Assembly (NCBI RefSeq): GCF_020102855.1 | Contig: NZ_JADHZD010000008.1 | Location: 62,001 to 126,000, forward strand | Length of the DNA: 64,000 nucleotides | Reading direction: 5' to 3' | DNA from: Nocardioides lacusdianchii | Lineage (GTDB): Bacteria > Actinomycetota > Actinomycetes > Propionibacteriales > Nocardioidaceae | The notes under the pieces: generated by a model | The model's input: only the letters and a program-made list of their open reading frames with translations | What the model was told of the DNA's origin: nothing | Database searches by the model: none | Shown: in pieces, positions 24,920 to 33,825 of the stretch | Layout: every line of letters starts with the position of its first letter | Numbering within the stretch: the first letter of the stretch is position 1 | Program-made: the position numbers and the translations under genes

Positions 24920-25867
24920 GTGCGCCGCATCCTCGTCCCCGCCCTCACCGCCGTCCTCGGGCTCAGCGCCCTGACCGCGACGTCCCCCGCGTCCGCGGCA
25001 CCCGCCGAGCGCGACAAGCCGTTCCCCTCACGCATCGAGCTGCCCGACGGCTTCGAGCCGGAGGGCATCGCGATCGGTCCCGGCGCGAAGGCCTGGCTCG
25101 GGTCGCTCGCGGACGGCGACATCTACCGCGTCTCGCTGCGCACCGGCGAGGGCGAGGTCGTCGTCGACGGCACCGGCACCCCCGCCGTCGGCCTCAAGTC
25201 CGACCGTCGCGCCCGGCTCTTCGTCGCCGGCGGTGACTCCGGCACGGCCCGCGTGGTCGAGACCCGCTCCGGCGACGTCACCGACTACGACCTCGACGGC
25301 GCCTTCGTCAACGACGTGGTCCTCACCAAGCAGGCCGCGTGGTTCACCGACTCCGGCCTGCCGCAGCTCTACCGCGTCGCACGCGACGCGAAGGGCGCTG
25401 CTGCTGCGACGGCGACGACGCTCCCCCTGACCGGCGAGTGGGTGCAGGGCACCGGCTTCGGCGCCAACGGCATCAGCACCACCCCCACCGGCGGCGACCT
25501 GCTCGTCATCAACTCCGGCACCGGCGTGCTCTACCGCGTCGACCCGTCGACCGGTGTCGCGACCGCGGTGGACCTCGGTGGCGCCTCGCTCACCATGGGC
25601 GACGGCATGCTCCGCCACGGCCGGCTGCTCTACGTCGTGCGCAACCGCATCAACGAGATCGCCGTGATCCGCCTCGACCGCACCGGGTCCAGCGGCGAGC
25701 TCGTGCGCACCATCACCGCCGACGACCTCGCCGAGTCGACGAGCTTCGACGTGCCGACCACGGTCGCGAAGTTCGGCGGGAAGCTCTACCTGCCCAACGC
25801 GCGCTTCGGCACCACCGCGACCCCCGACACCGACTACTGGGTGACGAAGGTCCGCGCGAAGCCGTGA
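24920..25867 (+). CDS. secreted SMP-30/NHL-like beta-propeller protein
   Basis: 315 residues with a clear Sec signal peptide: MRRILVPALTAVLGLSALTA, with cleavage likely after ASA near residue 26. The mature part looks like a six-bladed propeller of the SMP-30/NHL kind. Repeated segments such as GFEPEGIAIGPGAKAWLGSLADGDIYRV and GFGANGISTTPTGGDLLVI recur about every 45-50 residues. The GTG start has GGGAGGTCCCACC upstream. The role is unknown; secreted lactonase or binding function is possible. Confidence 0.8.
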   Translation: MRRILVPALTAVLGLSALTATSPASAAPAERDKPFPSRIELPDGFEPEGIAIGPGAKAWLGSLADGDIYRVSLRTGEGEVVVDGTGTPAVGLKSDRRARLFVAGGDSGTARVVETRSGDVTDYDLDGAFVNDVVLTKQAAWFTDSGLPQLYRVARDAKGAAAATATTLPLTGEWVQGTGFGANGISTTPTGGDLLVINSGTGVLYRVDPSTGVATAVDLGGASLTMGDGMLRHGRLLYVVRNRINEIAVIRLDRTGSSGELVRTITADDLAESTSFDVPTTVAKFGGKLYLPNARFGTTATPDTDYWVTKVRAKP

Positions 25868-25924
25868 CGGCTGCGGCGGGCGTCGACCCGGGCTCGGTGC
25901 CCGGACGGCGCCCGCCGTCCCGCC

Positions 25925-26470
25925 TCAGAGGAAGTCGAGCGGGTCGAACTGGTCGATCGGGATGATCCGCACGCGCGGCAGCGGGGTGTTGAAGGCGCCG
26001 AGGTCGTACTCGAGGTCGAAGATCCGCAGGCCCGGCAGGTTGCGGAACTGCGAGTTGATGAACTCGGTGAAGCCGATGACGCCGACCTGCCGTGAGCCGT
26101 CGCACAGCTGGGCCACCTGGTCGACGAAGTCACCGTCGTGACTGACCAGCACGACGTCGGCGTCACGGTCGACGAGCGCCTCGGCGGTGCGCTGGATCGC
26201 GATGTCGACGATCTTGCCCTCACCGCTCAGCGGGACCGGCTTGAAGCCGATCGCGAGGAGCGCCTGCACGAAGCTGATCGGCATCTCGGTGGTGGCGGCC
26301 AGGAAGAACAGACCGGTGACGTCCTGGTCGAAGGCCCGCTCGGCCCACTCCAGCAGCCGGTCCCACCGGGGCCGCTCCTCGGGCCGGGGGCGCCGCCCCA
26401 GGATCGAGGTGCCCAGGGTGGCGTCGATGTTCTCCCCGTCGACGAGGAGGTAGGTCATCCGCTCGGCCAT
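25925..26470 (-). CDS. NYN domain protein (LabA-like, putative RNase)
   Basis: A 181-residue NYN domain protein, a PIN-like fold found in nucleases. The conserved acidic residues are in LLVDGENIDATL near the start, VDIAIQRTAEAL in the middle and VVLVSHDGDFVDQVAQL later, as in the LabA/NYN group. No extra RNA-binding domain is visible. The ATG at 26470 has GGGAGAG eight bases upstream. It lies 31 bases downstream of the ASCH-like gene on the same strand and may be co-transcribed, which would pair two RNA-related domains. Confidence 0.85.
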   Translation of the reverse strand: MAERMTYLLVDGENIDATLGTSILGRRPRPEERPRWDRLLEWAERAFDQDVTGLFFLAATTEMPISFVQALLAIGFKPVPLSGEGKIVDIAIQRTAEALVDRDADVVLVSHDGDFVDQVAQLCDGSRQVGVIGFTEFINSQFRNLPGLRIFDLEYDLGAFNTPLPRVRIIPIDQFDPLDFL

Positions 26471-26501
26471 GCGAGGACTCTCCCACACCCGGGCGAGGCA
26501 C

Positions 26502-26888
26502 TCAGGCGCGGTAGACGACCCGGAACGCCTCGACGACCTCGTCGCCGGTCGTGCGGACCTCGCTGACCTCCACCAGCGCGCGCGGCACACCGGAGCCGTC
26601 GCACAGGATCGACAGCACACCCACCTGCGGCAGGTCGCCGAGGTAGTCCGCGGCGTCGGCCGTCGTCTCACCGCGCTCGTCGGCCAGCACCTGCTCGACG
26701 AACGCGTCGGACTCCTGCGCGGAGTCGCCGTACGCCCACGCCGGCGGCGGCACCGACTCCAGCGTGGTCGGCCCGAAGTAGGACGGCGCCGCGTTGAGCT
26801 TGGCGTGGAAGCGGGCGAGCTCCCAGAAGACGCGGAGCTCCTCGTGGTCGAAGTCGGTCTCGGACAGGTCGACCTCGGGCTCATCCAT
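26502..26888 (-). CDS. ASCH-like protein, apparently internally shortened
   Basis: 128 residues. The first 75 resemble the N-terminal part of actinobacterial ASCH domain proteins (FWELARFHAKL, SVPPPAWAYGD). Then come LPQVGVLSILCDGSGVPRALVEVSEV and, after only a few residues, EAFRVVYRA, which resembles the last strand of ASCH proteins. The usual 25-40 residues between these parts are missing. ASCH domains are thought to bind RNA. The ATG has TAGGCT six bases upstream (leaderless). Assignment is tentative. Confidence 0.6.
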   Translation of the reverse strand: MDEPEVDLSETDFDHEELRVFWELARFHAKLNAAPSYFGPTTLESVPPPAWAYGDSAQESDAFVEQVLADERGETTADAADYLGDLPQVGVLSILCDGSGVPRALVEVSEVRTTGDEVVEAFRVVYRA

Positions 26889-26920
26889 GACCGGAGCCTA
26901 GCGAGCCGACCCCGATCCGC

Positions 26921-27703
26921 TCAGGCCACGGCAGCGACGTACGCCGCGAAGTCCCGCGCGGCCTCCATCGAGCCGGGGCGCGGTGCGGCCTGCGGGTCCA
27001 GGCCGAGGTCGCGGTCGGCCAGCACCTGCTGGAGCAGCGGTCGAAACCGCGGGTCACCGTGCACCATCGCCCAGCGCAGTGCGTCCCGCTTGCTCGCGAC
27101 CTCGCCGGTGCGGACGGTGTAGAGGCTGCGGCTGGCCTGGACGACGAGGTAGCGCTGGCACCACGCGACGTCCGCGGAGCACCAGGACGCGATGTCGTCG
27201 ACGAGGCTCGCGAGACCTGCGCGCGCGCCCTCACGCAGCACCTCGTCGGGCACCTCCCCGACCACCTCGGCGGGACACGGACCGACGAGCGTGATGCCGT
27301 GCTCGCGCAGGACCCAACGGGTCCACGGCTGGTTGCAGTGGGTGGACCACGTCATCTCGTCGTGACCGTGGTCGACGTAGAGCCACTCCCGACCCAGGCC
27401 CTTGATCGAGCGCAGGTCGGCGGCGACGGCGTAGGACCCCTCGAGGTGGCCGAACCAGTGCCCCTCGCGGTGCGGCAGGTCCCGGTGCAGCGCCCGCAGC
27501 GCCGCCTCCTGCGCGGCGTCGGGACGATCCCGCACCACGACGACGAAGTCGCAGTCGCTGTGCAGGTCACCCGCGCCGAGCGCGAACGAGCCCTGCAGGT
27601 ATGCACCCACGAACGACTCCCCCAGCGCCTGCCGGGCGCCGGTGACGAGCACGTGGAGCACGCCGTTGAGCTCGGCGTAGCGCGTGGGGTGGGGGTTGAG
27701 CAC
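26921..27703 (-). CDS. nucleotidyltransferase with DUF4111-type C-terminus (AadA-like)
   Basis: A 260-residue protein of the DNA polymerase beta-like nucleotidyltransferase superfamily. The active-site pattern is GSFALGAGDLHSDCDFVVV (about 38-56), with G-S and D-x-D arranged as in aminoglycoside adenylyltransferases. The C-terminal helical part (VQASRSLYTVRTGEVASKRDA) matches the AadA-type domain. Many such chromosomal proteins do not confer resistance, so the substrate is left open. The GTG has CACACT six bases upstream. Confidence 0.82.
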   Translation of the reverse strand: MLNPHPTRYAELNGVLHVLVTGARQALGESFVGAYLQGSFALGAGDLHSDCDFVVVVRDRPDAAQEAALRALHRDLPHREGHWFGHLEGSYAVAADLRSIKGLGREWLYVDHGHDEMTWSTHCNQPWTRWVLREHGITLVGPCPAEVVGEVPDEVLREGARAGLASLVDDIASWCSADVAWCQRYLVVQASRSLYTVRTGEVASKRDALRWAMVHGDPRFRPLLQQVLADRDLGLDPQAAPRPGSMEAARDFAAYVAAVA

Positions 27704-27794
27704 GGATGGAGTGTGCGCCCCCGAGCACCCCCTCCGCCACGGAATATCCGCAGGTCAGGAGCGCCTTGACCACGGCGGGCCTTATGCCGGGTCG

Positions 27795-27888
27795 CCGGGT
27801 CTCGACCCGCCCGTCGCGGGTTCGCAAGCTCACCCGCGGGGCTCGCTCGACCTCTTCGGGTTCGGTCAGGCGCTCCGCGCCCGACCGA
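27795..27888. repeat. hairpin-forming intergenic repeat after sufT
   Basis: A GC-rich stretch of nested inverted repeats between the nucleotidyltransferase start and the sufT stop. The cleanest stem pairs 27863-27873 with 27877-27887 (10 of 11 bases). A wider one joins GGTCTCGAC near 27799 with GCTCGACC near 27845. It resembles repeats I recall from Nocardioides intergenic regions and probably terminates the suf operon. Confidence 0.6.
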
Positions 27889-27890
27889 CC

Positions 27891-28271
27891 TCAGACGTTG
27901 AAGCCGAGGGCGCGCAGCTGCTCGCGGCCGTCGTCGGTGATCTTGTCCGGACCCCACGGCGGCATCCAGACCCAGTTGATCGCCACGTCGTTGACGAGGC
28001 CCTCGAGGGCGGCGTTGGTCTGGTCCATGATGACGTCGGTCAGCGGGCAGGCGGCCGACGTCAGCGTCATGTCGAGGACGGCGTTGGCGTGCTCGTCGAG
28101 GTGCACGTCGTAGACGAGGCCGAGGTCGACGACGTTGATCCCCAGCTCGGGGTCGACGACGTCCTTCATCGCCTCGGTGACGTCGTCGACGGTCACCGTC
28201 GACGTGCCGCCTCCGGCGCTCGCCTCGGGCACCTCGGGCAGGTCGCTGTGGTCGATCTGCTGGTCAGTCAT
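27891..28271 (-). CDS. sufT: Fe-S cluster assembly protein SufT (MIP18/DUF59)
   Basis: A 126-residue metal-sulfur cluster assembly factor. The MIP18 domain occupies about 27-126 and includes DPELGINVVDLGLVYDV, the cysteine-containing TSAACPLTD, and the terminal WGPDKITDDGREQLRALGF. The N-terminal 25 residues are acidic and disordered-looking. It is the last gene of the suf operon, starting eight bases inside the sufU 3' end. SufT proteins help mature or carry Fe-S clusters. Confidence 0.92.
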   Translation of the reverse strand: MTDQQIDHSDLPEVPEASAGGGTSTVTVDDVTEAMKDVVDPELGINVVDLGLVYDVHLDEHANAVLDMTLTSAACPLTDVIMDQTNAALEGLVNDVAINWVWMPPWGPDKITDDGREQLRALGFNV

Positions 28272-28761
28272 GGGTGACTCCTCCGGTCTGGGCCGAATCT
28301 GATTGGGCCTGGGCGGTCGCGTCCTTCCACGCCATCCAGGAGAGCAGCGCGCACTTCACGCGCGCGGGGAACTTGGCGACACCGGCGAACGCGATGCCGT
28401 CCTCGAGGACGTCCTCGTCGGGCTCCACCTGTCCCTTGCCCTGCATGAGCTCGAGGAAGGTCTGGTGGATCGACATCGCCTCGTCGACCGGCTTGCCGAT
28501 CACGAGGTCGGCCATCACCGACGTCGACGCCTGGGAGATCGAGCACCCGACCGCGTCGTAGGACACGTCCTGCACGACGCGACCCTCCGCGCCGTCGGCC
28601 AGGTGCACGCGCAGGGTGACCTCGTCGCCGCACGTGGGGTTCACGTGGTGCACCTCGGCAGTGCCGGCGGAGGACGGGTCGCCCCTCAGTCCCTTGTGGT
28701 GCGGGTTCTTGTAGTGGTCCAGGATGATCTCCTGGTAGAGCGAGTCCAGCTCGGCACTCAT
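28264..28761 (-). CDS. sufU: Fe-S cluster assembly sulfur transfer protein SufU
   Basis: A 165-residue SufU, the zinc-containing sulfur acceptor for SufS in actinobacteria and Firmicutes. It begins LYQEIILDHYKNPHHKG. Ligand cysteines lie in NPTCGDEVTL, VGCSISQAS and VKCALLSW, and the SufU-specific 18-20-residue insertion GKGQVEPDED precedes the last Cys. It starts four bases after sufS and overlaps sufT by eight bases, consistent with a tight operon. Confidence 0.95.
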   Translation of the reverse strand: MSAELDSLYQEIILDHYKNPHHKGLRGDPSSAGTAEVHHVNPTCGDEVTLRVHLADGAEGRVVQDVSYDAVGCSISQASTSVMADLVIGKPVDEAMSIHQTFLELMQGKGQVEPDEDVLEDGIAFAGVAKFPARVKCALLSWMAWKDATAQAQSDSAQTGGVTHD

Positions 28762-28765
28762 CGGT

Positions 28766-30004
28766 TCATCCCACCTTGAAGTAGCTGCGGGTGTGGTGGA
28801 GGCCCTCCACGAGCGCGTCGATCTCCGCCGGCGTCGTGTAGAGGTAGGACGACATCCGCGTCGAGCTCTGCACGCCGAAGCGGGCGTGCGCGGGCTTGGC
28901 GCAGTGGTGGCCGGCGCGCACGGCGACACCGCGCGAGTCGAGCACCTGGGCGATGTCGTGGGGGTGGACGCCGTCGAGCTCGAAGGAGATCGCGCCGCCG
29001 CGCCGCGTGGCGTCGAGCGGACCCATCACCCGCAGCCCGGGCACGGTCTGGAGCCCCTCGAGGGCGTACGCCGTGATCGCCTGCTCGTGGGCGTGGATCG
29101 CGTCGAGCCCGATGTGGCCGAGGTAGTCGACCGCGCAGCCCAGCCCGACCGCCTCGACGATCGGCGGGGTGCCGGCCTCGAAGCGGTGGGGCACCTTGGC
29201 GTACGTCGAGCGCGCCATGGTCACGGTCTCGATCATCTCGCCGCCGCCGTGGAAGGGCGGGAGCGCGTTGAGCAGGTCCTCACGACCCCACAGCACGCCG
29301 ATGCCGGTCGGGCCGCAGACCTTGTGGCCGGTGAAGACCAGGAAGTCGCAGCCGACGGCCTGCACGTCGACCGGGAGCTGCGGCGCGGCCTGGGAGGCGT
29401 CGATCACCGACAGCGCGCCGAAGGCGCGGGCGCGCTCGACGAGGTCGGTCACCGGGTTGATCGTGCCGAGCATGTTGGAGACCCACGTGAAGGCCAGGAC
29501 CTTGGTGTTCTCGTCGACGAGCTGGTCGGCGTTGCCCAGGTCGAGCTCCCCCTCGTCGGTCAGCCCGAACCAGCGCAGCTCCGCGCCGGAGCGCTCGCAG
29601 GCCAATTGCCACGACACGATGTTGGAGTGGTGCTCCATCTCGGTGATGACGACGTTGTCGCCGGGGCCGAGCTCGATCGTGCGCGCCAGCAGGTTGAGCG
29701 CCTCGGTGGCGTTCTTGGTGAAGACCACCTCGTTGCGCGACGGCGCGTTGAGGAAGGCCGCCACCTTGTCGCGAGCGCCCTCGTAGGCCTCGGTCGACTC
29801 CGCGCCGAGCTGGTGCATGGCGCGGGCGATGTTGGCGTTGTGGCGCTCGAGGTGGTCGACCATCGTGTCGATGACGACCTGCGGCTTCTGCGAGGTGTTG
29901 GCGCTGTCGAGGTAGACCAGCGGCACTCCGCCCGCGAGCGTGCGCTCGAGGATCGGGAAGTCCTTGCGGATCACGTCGAGATCCGGAAGCAGTCCTTCCA
30001 TCAT
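28766..30004 (-). CDS. sufS: cysteine desulfurase SufS
   Basis: A 412-residue PLP enzyme that takes sulfur from cysteine for Fe-S assembly. Landmarks are MEHHSNIVSW, the PLP lysine in FTGHKVCGPTGIG, and the catalytic cysteine in RAGHHCAKP near residue 365. The spacing fits the class II SufS rather than IscS. Two adjacent ATG codons (30004 and 30001) follow GAAGGGAGACC; the second has the better spacing. It sits 31 bases after sufC and four before sufU. Confidence 0.95.
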   Translation of the reverse strand: MMEGLLPDLDVIRKDFPILERTLAGGVPLVYLDSANTSQKPQVVIDTMVDHLERHNANIARAMHQLGAESTEAYEGARDKVAAFLNAPSRNEVVFTKNATEALNLLARTIELGPGDNVVITEMEHHSNIVSWQLACERSGAELRWFGLTDEGELDLGNADQLVDENTKVLAFTWVSNMLGTINPVTDLVERARAFGALSVIDASQAAPQLPVDVQAVGCDFLVFTGHKVCGPTGIGVLWGREDLLNALPPFHGGGEMIETVTMARSTYAKVPHRFEAGTPPIVEAVGLGCAVDYLGHIGLDAIHAHEQAITAYALEGLQTVPGLRVMGPLDATRRGGAISFELDGVHPHDIAQVLDSRGVAVRAGHHCAKPAHARFGVQSSTRMSSYLYTTPAEIDALVEGLHHTRSYFKVG

Positions 30005-30035
30005 GGTCTCCCTTCGGTGCGTTGGCGTGGCCGGA

Positions 30036-30800
30036 TCAGACCGACGCGGCCTTGCTGAGGTACTTGTCGTAGCCGTTGGCCTCGAGCTCGTCGGCGAGCT
30101 CCTTGCCGCCGGACGCGGCGACCTTGCCGTCGACGAAGACGTGGACGTGGTCGGGCTCGATGTAGCGCAGGATGCGGGTGTAGTGGGTGATCAGCAGGAC
30201 GCCCTTGCCCTCGCGCGCCCGGAAGCGGTTGACGCCCTCGGAGACGATCTTCAGCGCGTCGATGTCGAGGCCGGAGTCGGTCTCGTCGAGGACGGCGACC
30301 TTGGGGTCGAGCAGCTCGAGCTGCGCGATCTCGTGGCGCTTCTTCTCACCACCGGAGAAGCCCTCGTTGACGTTGCGGGTGCCGAAGGTCGGGTCGAGGT
30401 TCAGCTGCTCCAGGGCCGCGTTGACGTCCTTGACCCAGGTGCGCAGCTTGGGCGCCTCGCCGTCGATGGCGGTCTTGGCGGTGCGGAGGAAGTTCGACAC
30501 GGAGACGCCGGGGACCTCGACGGGGTACTGCATCGCGAGGAAGAGCCCGGCGCGGGCGCGCTCGTCGACCGAGAGCGACAGCACGTCCTGGCCGTCGAGG
30601 GTGACCGAGCCGCCGGTGATCGTGTACTTCGGGTGGCCGGCGATGGAGTAGGCCAGGGTCGACTTGCCGGAGCCGTTGGGGCCCATGATGGCGTGCGTCT
30701 CGCCGTCGTTGATGGTCAGCGTGACGCCCTTGAGGATCTCCTTGGGGCCGTCCTCGGTGTCGACGGTGACGTGCAGGTCGGTGATGACGAGCTTGCTCAT
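30036..30800 (-). CDS. sufC: Fe-S cluster assembly ATPase SufC
   Basis: 254-residue cytoplasmic ABC ATPase of the SufBCD scaffold. It has Walker A GPNGSGKST, the SufC-type signature FSGGEKKR, Walker B VAVLDETDSGLD and the His switch LITHYTR. No permease partner is expected, because SufC works with SufB and SufD. The ATG overlaps the Rieske gene stop by four bases (ATGA). Confidence 0.96.
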   Translation of the reverse strand: MSKLVITDLHVTVDTEDGPKEILKGVTLTINDGETHAIMGPNGSGKSTLAYSIAGHPKYTITGGSVTLDGQDVLSLSVDERARAGLFLAMQYPVEVPGVSVSNFLRTAKTAIDGEAPKLRTWVKDVNAALEQLNLDPTFGTRNVNEGFSGGEKKRHEIAQLELLDPKVAVLDETDSGLDIDALKIVSEGVNRFRAREGKGVLLITHYTRILRYIEPDHVHVFVDGKVAASGGKELADELEANGYDKYLSKAASV

Positions 30801-31159
30801 GCGGGGGTGACTCCGTTCAGGGTGGTCTCGATGTCGACGTAGACGTCGCTGGTGCCGTCGGCACCGGCGCGTACGTCGACGGGGAAGGTGGCGACCGGCT
30901 CGGTCGCGGGGAAGTTGGTCGGCTTGCCGGTGCGCAGGTCGAACATCGACCCGTGCAGCCAGCACTCGATCTGGCAGCCGCCGTCGTTGGTGGCGACCTC
31001 GCCCTGGCTCAGGGCGACCTCGGCGTGGCTGCAGAGGTCCTCGACCGCGAAGACCTCGTCGCCGTCGCGGGCGATGGCGATCTCGTAGCGGCCGACGGTG
31101 ACGGGCAGGGCCTGGTCGGTCGGCACCTCGTCGAGGGCGCAGACGCGCTCGAAGCCCAT
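30797..31159 (-). CDS. Rieske-type ferredoxin in the suf operon
   Basis: A 120-residue non-heme Rieske [2Fe-2S] ferredoxin. The His/Cys pairs are visible as C-x-H in EDLCSHAEV and C-x2-H in IECWLHGSMFD. There is no signal peptide, so it is cytoplasmic. It is placed between sufD and sufC with overlaps on both sides (TGATG upstream, ATGA downstream), so it is produced with the SUF machinery. In actinobacteria such a gene is a regular member of the operon, and an electron-transfer role in assembly is presumed. Confidence 0.9.
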   Translation of the reverse strand: MGFERVCALDEVPTDQALPVTVGRYEIAIARDGDEVFAVEDLCSHAEVALSQGEVATNDGGCQIECWLHGSMFDLRTGKPTNFPATEPVATFPVDVRAGADGTSDVYVDIETTLNGVTPA

Positions 31160-32352
31160 CAGGAGAGCTCCTTCAGCACGTTCTTGGCCAGCTCCGCCTC
31201 GACCGTGGCCAGCAGCCGCTCCTCGATGGAGGGCACGCCGACCTTGCGGATGAGGTCGTTGAAGAAGCCGTGGACGACCAGGCGCTGGGCCTCCTTCTCG
31301 GAGATCCCGCGCGCCTGGAGGTAGAACAGCTGCTCGTCGTCGAAGCGGGCCGTGGCCGAGGCGTGCCCAGCACCCTCGATCTCGCCGGTCTCGATCTCGA
31401 GGTTGGGGATCGAGTCGGCCTGGCAGCCGTCGGTGAGGACGAGGTTGCGGTTCTCCTCGTAGGTCTCGATGCCCTCGGCGACCTTGCGGATCAGCACGTT
31501 GCCGACCCACACGGTGTGCGCCTTCTCGCCCTGCAGCGCGCCCTTGTAGACGGCGTGCGACTTCGTGCGCGGCGCGGTGTGGTCGGCGAAGATCCGGTGC
31601 TCGATGTGCTGGCCGGCGTCGGCGAAGTAGAGACCGAGCAGCTCGGCGGAGCCGCCGGGGCCGTCGTAGGTCACGTTGGCGTCCATGCGCACCACGTCGC
31701 CACCGAAGGAGATCGCGGCGTGCTTGTAGGACGCGTCGCGACCCACGCGCGCCTGGTGGTGCGAGAGGTGCACGGCGTCGTCGGCCCAGTCCTGGATCGA
31801 GACGACCGAGGCGTCGGCTCCGTCGGCCACGACCACCTCGACGACGGCCGCGACCGCGGCCGAGCCGGTGTGGTTGAGCACCACGACGGCCTTGCTGTGG
31901 GTGCCGAAGCGCAGCACCACGTGGGCGCCGCTGGTCACGTCGGCGTCTGTGCCGTCGACGTCGATGACGATCGGCTCGGAGACCTCGGTGTCGGCCGGCA
32001 CGTCCACGAGCAGCGTCGCCGGGACCTCGGCGAGGATCCGGGCGGTGAAGCGCGTGTTGGGCGCCCAGCCGCTGACGCCTCGCAGCGAGGTGGCCTCGTC
32101 GCCGGTCACCACGCCGACCTTCGCGCCCTCGGGGGCGTTCCAGGTGGCGCGGGTGTTGCGCCCGTCGAGCGGGGCGTCGGCGTGCAGGCCCTTGAGCCGC
32201 TTGAGCGGCGTGAAGCGCCAGATCTCCTCGCGGCCGGTCGGGACCAGGTGGTCGGCGACGTCGTAGGAGCCGGCCGGGTGGAGGTGGCTCTCCACCTTGT
32301 CGAGCGGCGCCTGCTCCAGCGCGGAGCGGACTGAATCAGTGGTGACGGTCAC
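31159..32352 (-). CDS. sufD: Fe-S cluster assembly protein SufD
   Basis: 397-residue SufD subunit of the SufBC2D scaffold. The core beta-helix region contains HHQARVGRDASYKHAAISFGG and EHRIFADHTAPRTKSHAVYKG. The C-terminal FDDEQLFYLQARGISEKEAQ is shared with SufB. The GTG start lies 45 bases after sufB, with AAAGAGAAG upstream. The stop shares one base with the Rieske ATG. Confidence 0.95.
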   Translation of the reverse strand: MTVTTDSVRSALEQAPLDKVESHLHPAGSYDVADHLVPTGREEIWRFTPLKRLKGLHADAPLDGRNTRATWNAPEGAKVGVVTGDEATSLRGVSGWAPNTRFTARILAEVPATLLVDVPADTEVSEPIVIDVDGTDADVTSGAHVVLRFGTHSKAVVVLNHTGSAAVAAVVEVVVADGADASVVSIQDWADDAVHLSHHQARVGRDASYKHAAISFGGDVVRMDANVTYDGPGGSAELLGLYFADAGQHIEHRIFADHTAPRTKSHAVYKGALQGEKAHTVWVGNVLIRKVAEGIETYEENRNLVLTDGCQADSIPNLEIETGEIEGAGHASATARFDDEQLFYLQARGISEKEAQRLVVHGFFNDLIRKVGVPSIEERLLATVEAELAKNVLKELS

Positions 32353-32397
32353 TACTTCTCTTTCTACGTGCGGATCGGACGGGGACGGGCGCGAGCG

Positions 32398-33825
32398 TCA
32401 GCCCACGGCCCCTTCCATCTGGAGCTCGATGAGGCGGTTGAGCTCGAGGGCGTACTCCATCGGCAGCTCCTTGGCGATCGGCTCGACGAAGCCGCGCACG
32501 ATCATCGCCATCGCCTCGTCCTGCTCCATGCCGCGCGACATGAGGTAGAAGAGCTGGTCGTCGGAGACCTTCGAGACGCTCGCCTCGTGGCCCATCGACA
32601 CGTCGTCCTCGCGGATGTCGACGTAGGGGTAGGTGTCGCTGCGGCTGATCTGGTCGACCAGCAGCGCGTCGCACAGCACGTTGGACTTCGAGCCGTGGGC
32701 GCCCTCGTTGACCTGGATCAGGCCGCGGTACGACGTACGGCCACCGCCGCGCGCCACCGACTTGCTCAGGATCGAGCTCGACGTGTGCGGCGCTGCGTGC
32801 ACCATCTTGGCGCCGGCGTCCTGGTGCTGGCCCTCACCGGCGAACGCGATCGACAGCGTCTCGCCCTTGGCGTGCTCGCCCATGAGGTAGATGGCGGGGT
32901 ACTTCATCGTCACCTTGGAGCCGATGTTGCCGTCGACCCACTCCATGGTCGCGCCGGCCTCGCAGGTGGCGCGCTTGGTGACGAGGTTGTAGACGTTGTT
33001 CGACCAGTTCTGGATGGTCGTGTAGCGGCAGCGACCACCCTTCCTGACGATGATCTCGACGACCGCGGAGTGCAGCGAGTCGGACGAGTAGATCGGCGCG
33101 GTGCAGCCCTCGACGTAGTGCACGTAGGCGTCCTCGTCGACGATGATCAGCGTCCGCTCGAACTGGCCCATGTTCTCGGTGTTGATCCGGAAGTAGGCCT
33201 GCAGCGGGATGTCGACGTGGACACCCTTCGGGACGTAGATGAACGAGCCGCCCGACCACACCGAGGTGTTGAGCGCGGCGAACTTGTTGTCGCCGACCGG
33301 GATGACGGTGCCGAAGTACTCCTTGAAGAGCTCCTCGTGCTCCTTCAGGGCGGTGTCGGTGTCGACGAAGATGACGCCCTGCTCCTCGAGGTCCTCGCGG
33401 ATCGAGTGGTAGACGACCTCGGACTCGTACTGCGCGGCGACGCCCGAGACGAGGCGCTGCTTCTCCGCCTCCGGGATGCCGAGCTTGTCGTAGGTGTTCT
33501 TGATGTCCTCGGGGAGGTCGTCCCACGTGGCCGCCTGCTTCTCGCTGGAGCGCACGAAGTACTTGATGTTGTCGAAGTCGATCGTCGAGAGGTCCGAGCC
33601 CCAGGTTGGCATCGGCTTGCGGTGGAAGAGCTTGAGGCCCTTCAGGCGCAGGTCGAGCATCCACTGCGGCTCGCTCTTGAGGCCGGAGATGTCGCGTACG
33701 ACGTCCTCGCTGAGGCCGCGCTTGGCGACGGAGCCCGCCGCGTCGCTGTCGGACCAGCCGAACTCGTAGCGGCCGATGCCCTTGAGCTCCGGGTTCATTT
33801 CTTCGATGCTCAGGTTCTGGGTCAT
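32398..33825 (-). CDS. sufB: Fe-S cluster assembly protein SufB (no intein)
   Basis: 475-residue scaffold protein, the typical length. Conserved blocks are [39 protein letters not shown] and [20 protein letters not shown], the last with the conserved Cys. Mycobacterial SufB often carries an intein; none interrupts this one. The ATG overlaps the sufR stop by four bases (ATGA), tying its translation to the regulator. Confidence 0.96.
   Translation of the reverse strand: MTQNLSIEEMNPELKGIGRYEFGWSDSDAAGSVAKRGLSEDVVRDISGLKSEPQWMLDLRLKGLKLFHRKPMPTWGSDLSTIDFDNIKYFVRSSEKQAATWDDLPEDIKNTYDKLGIPEAEKQRLVSGVAAQYESEVVYHSIREDLEEQGVIFVDTDTALKEHEELFKEYFGTVIPVGDNKFAALNTSVWSGGSFIYVPKGVHVDIPLQAYFRINTENMGQFERTLIIVDEDAYVHYVEGCTAPIYSSDSLHSAVVEIIVRKGGRCRYTTIQNWSNNVYNLVTKRATCEAGATMEWVDGNIGSKVTMKYPAIYLMGEHAKGETLSIAFAGEGQHQDAGAKMVHAAPHTSSSILSKSVARGGGRTSYRGLIQVNEGAHGSKSNVLCDALLVDQISRSDTYPYVDIREDDVSMGHEASVSKVSDDQLFYLMSRGMEQDEAMAMIVRGFVEPIAKELPMEYALELNRLIELQMEGAVG

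Noticed and set aside
26921..27703. AadA-type streptomycin resistance gene
   Set aside because: The catalytic pattern is shared by housekeeping nucleotidyltransferases, and there is no cassette, integron or mobile context.
32398..33825. Possible intein in SufB, as in mycobacteria
   Set aside because: The protein is 475 residues and continuous through the conserved blocks, with no splicing-domain motifs.
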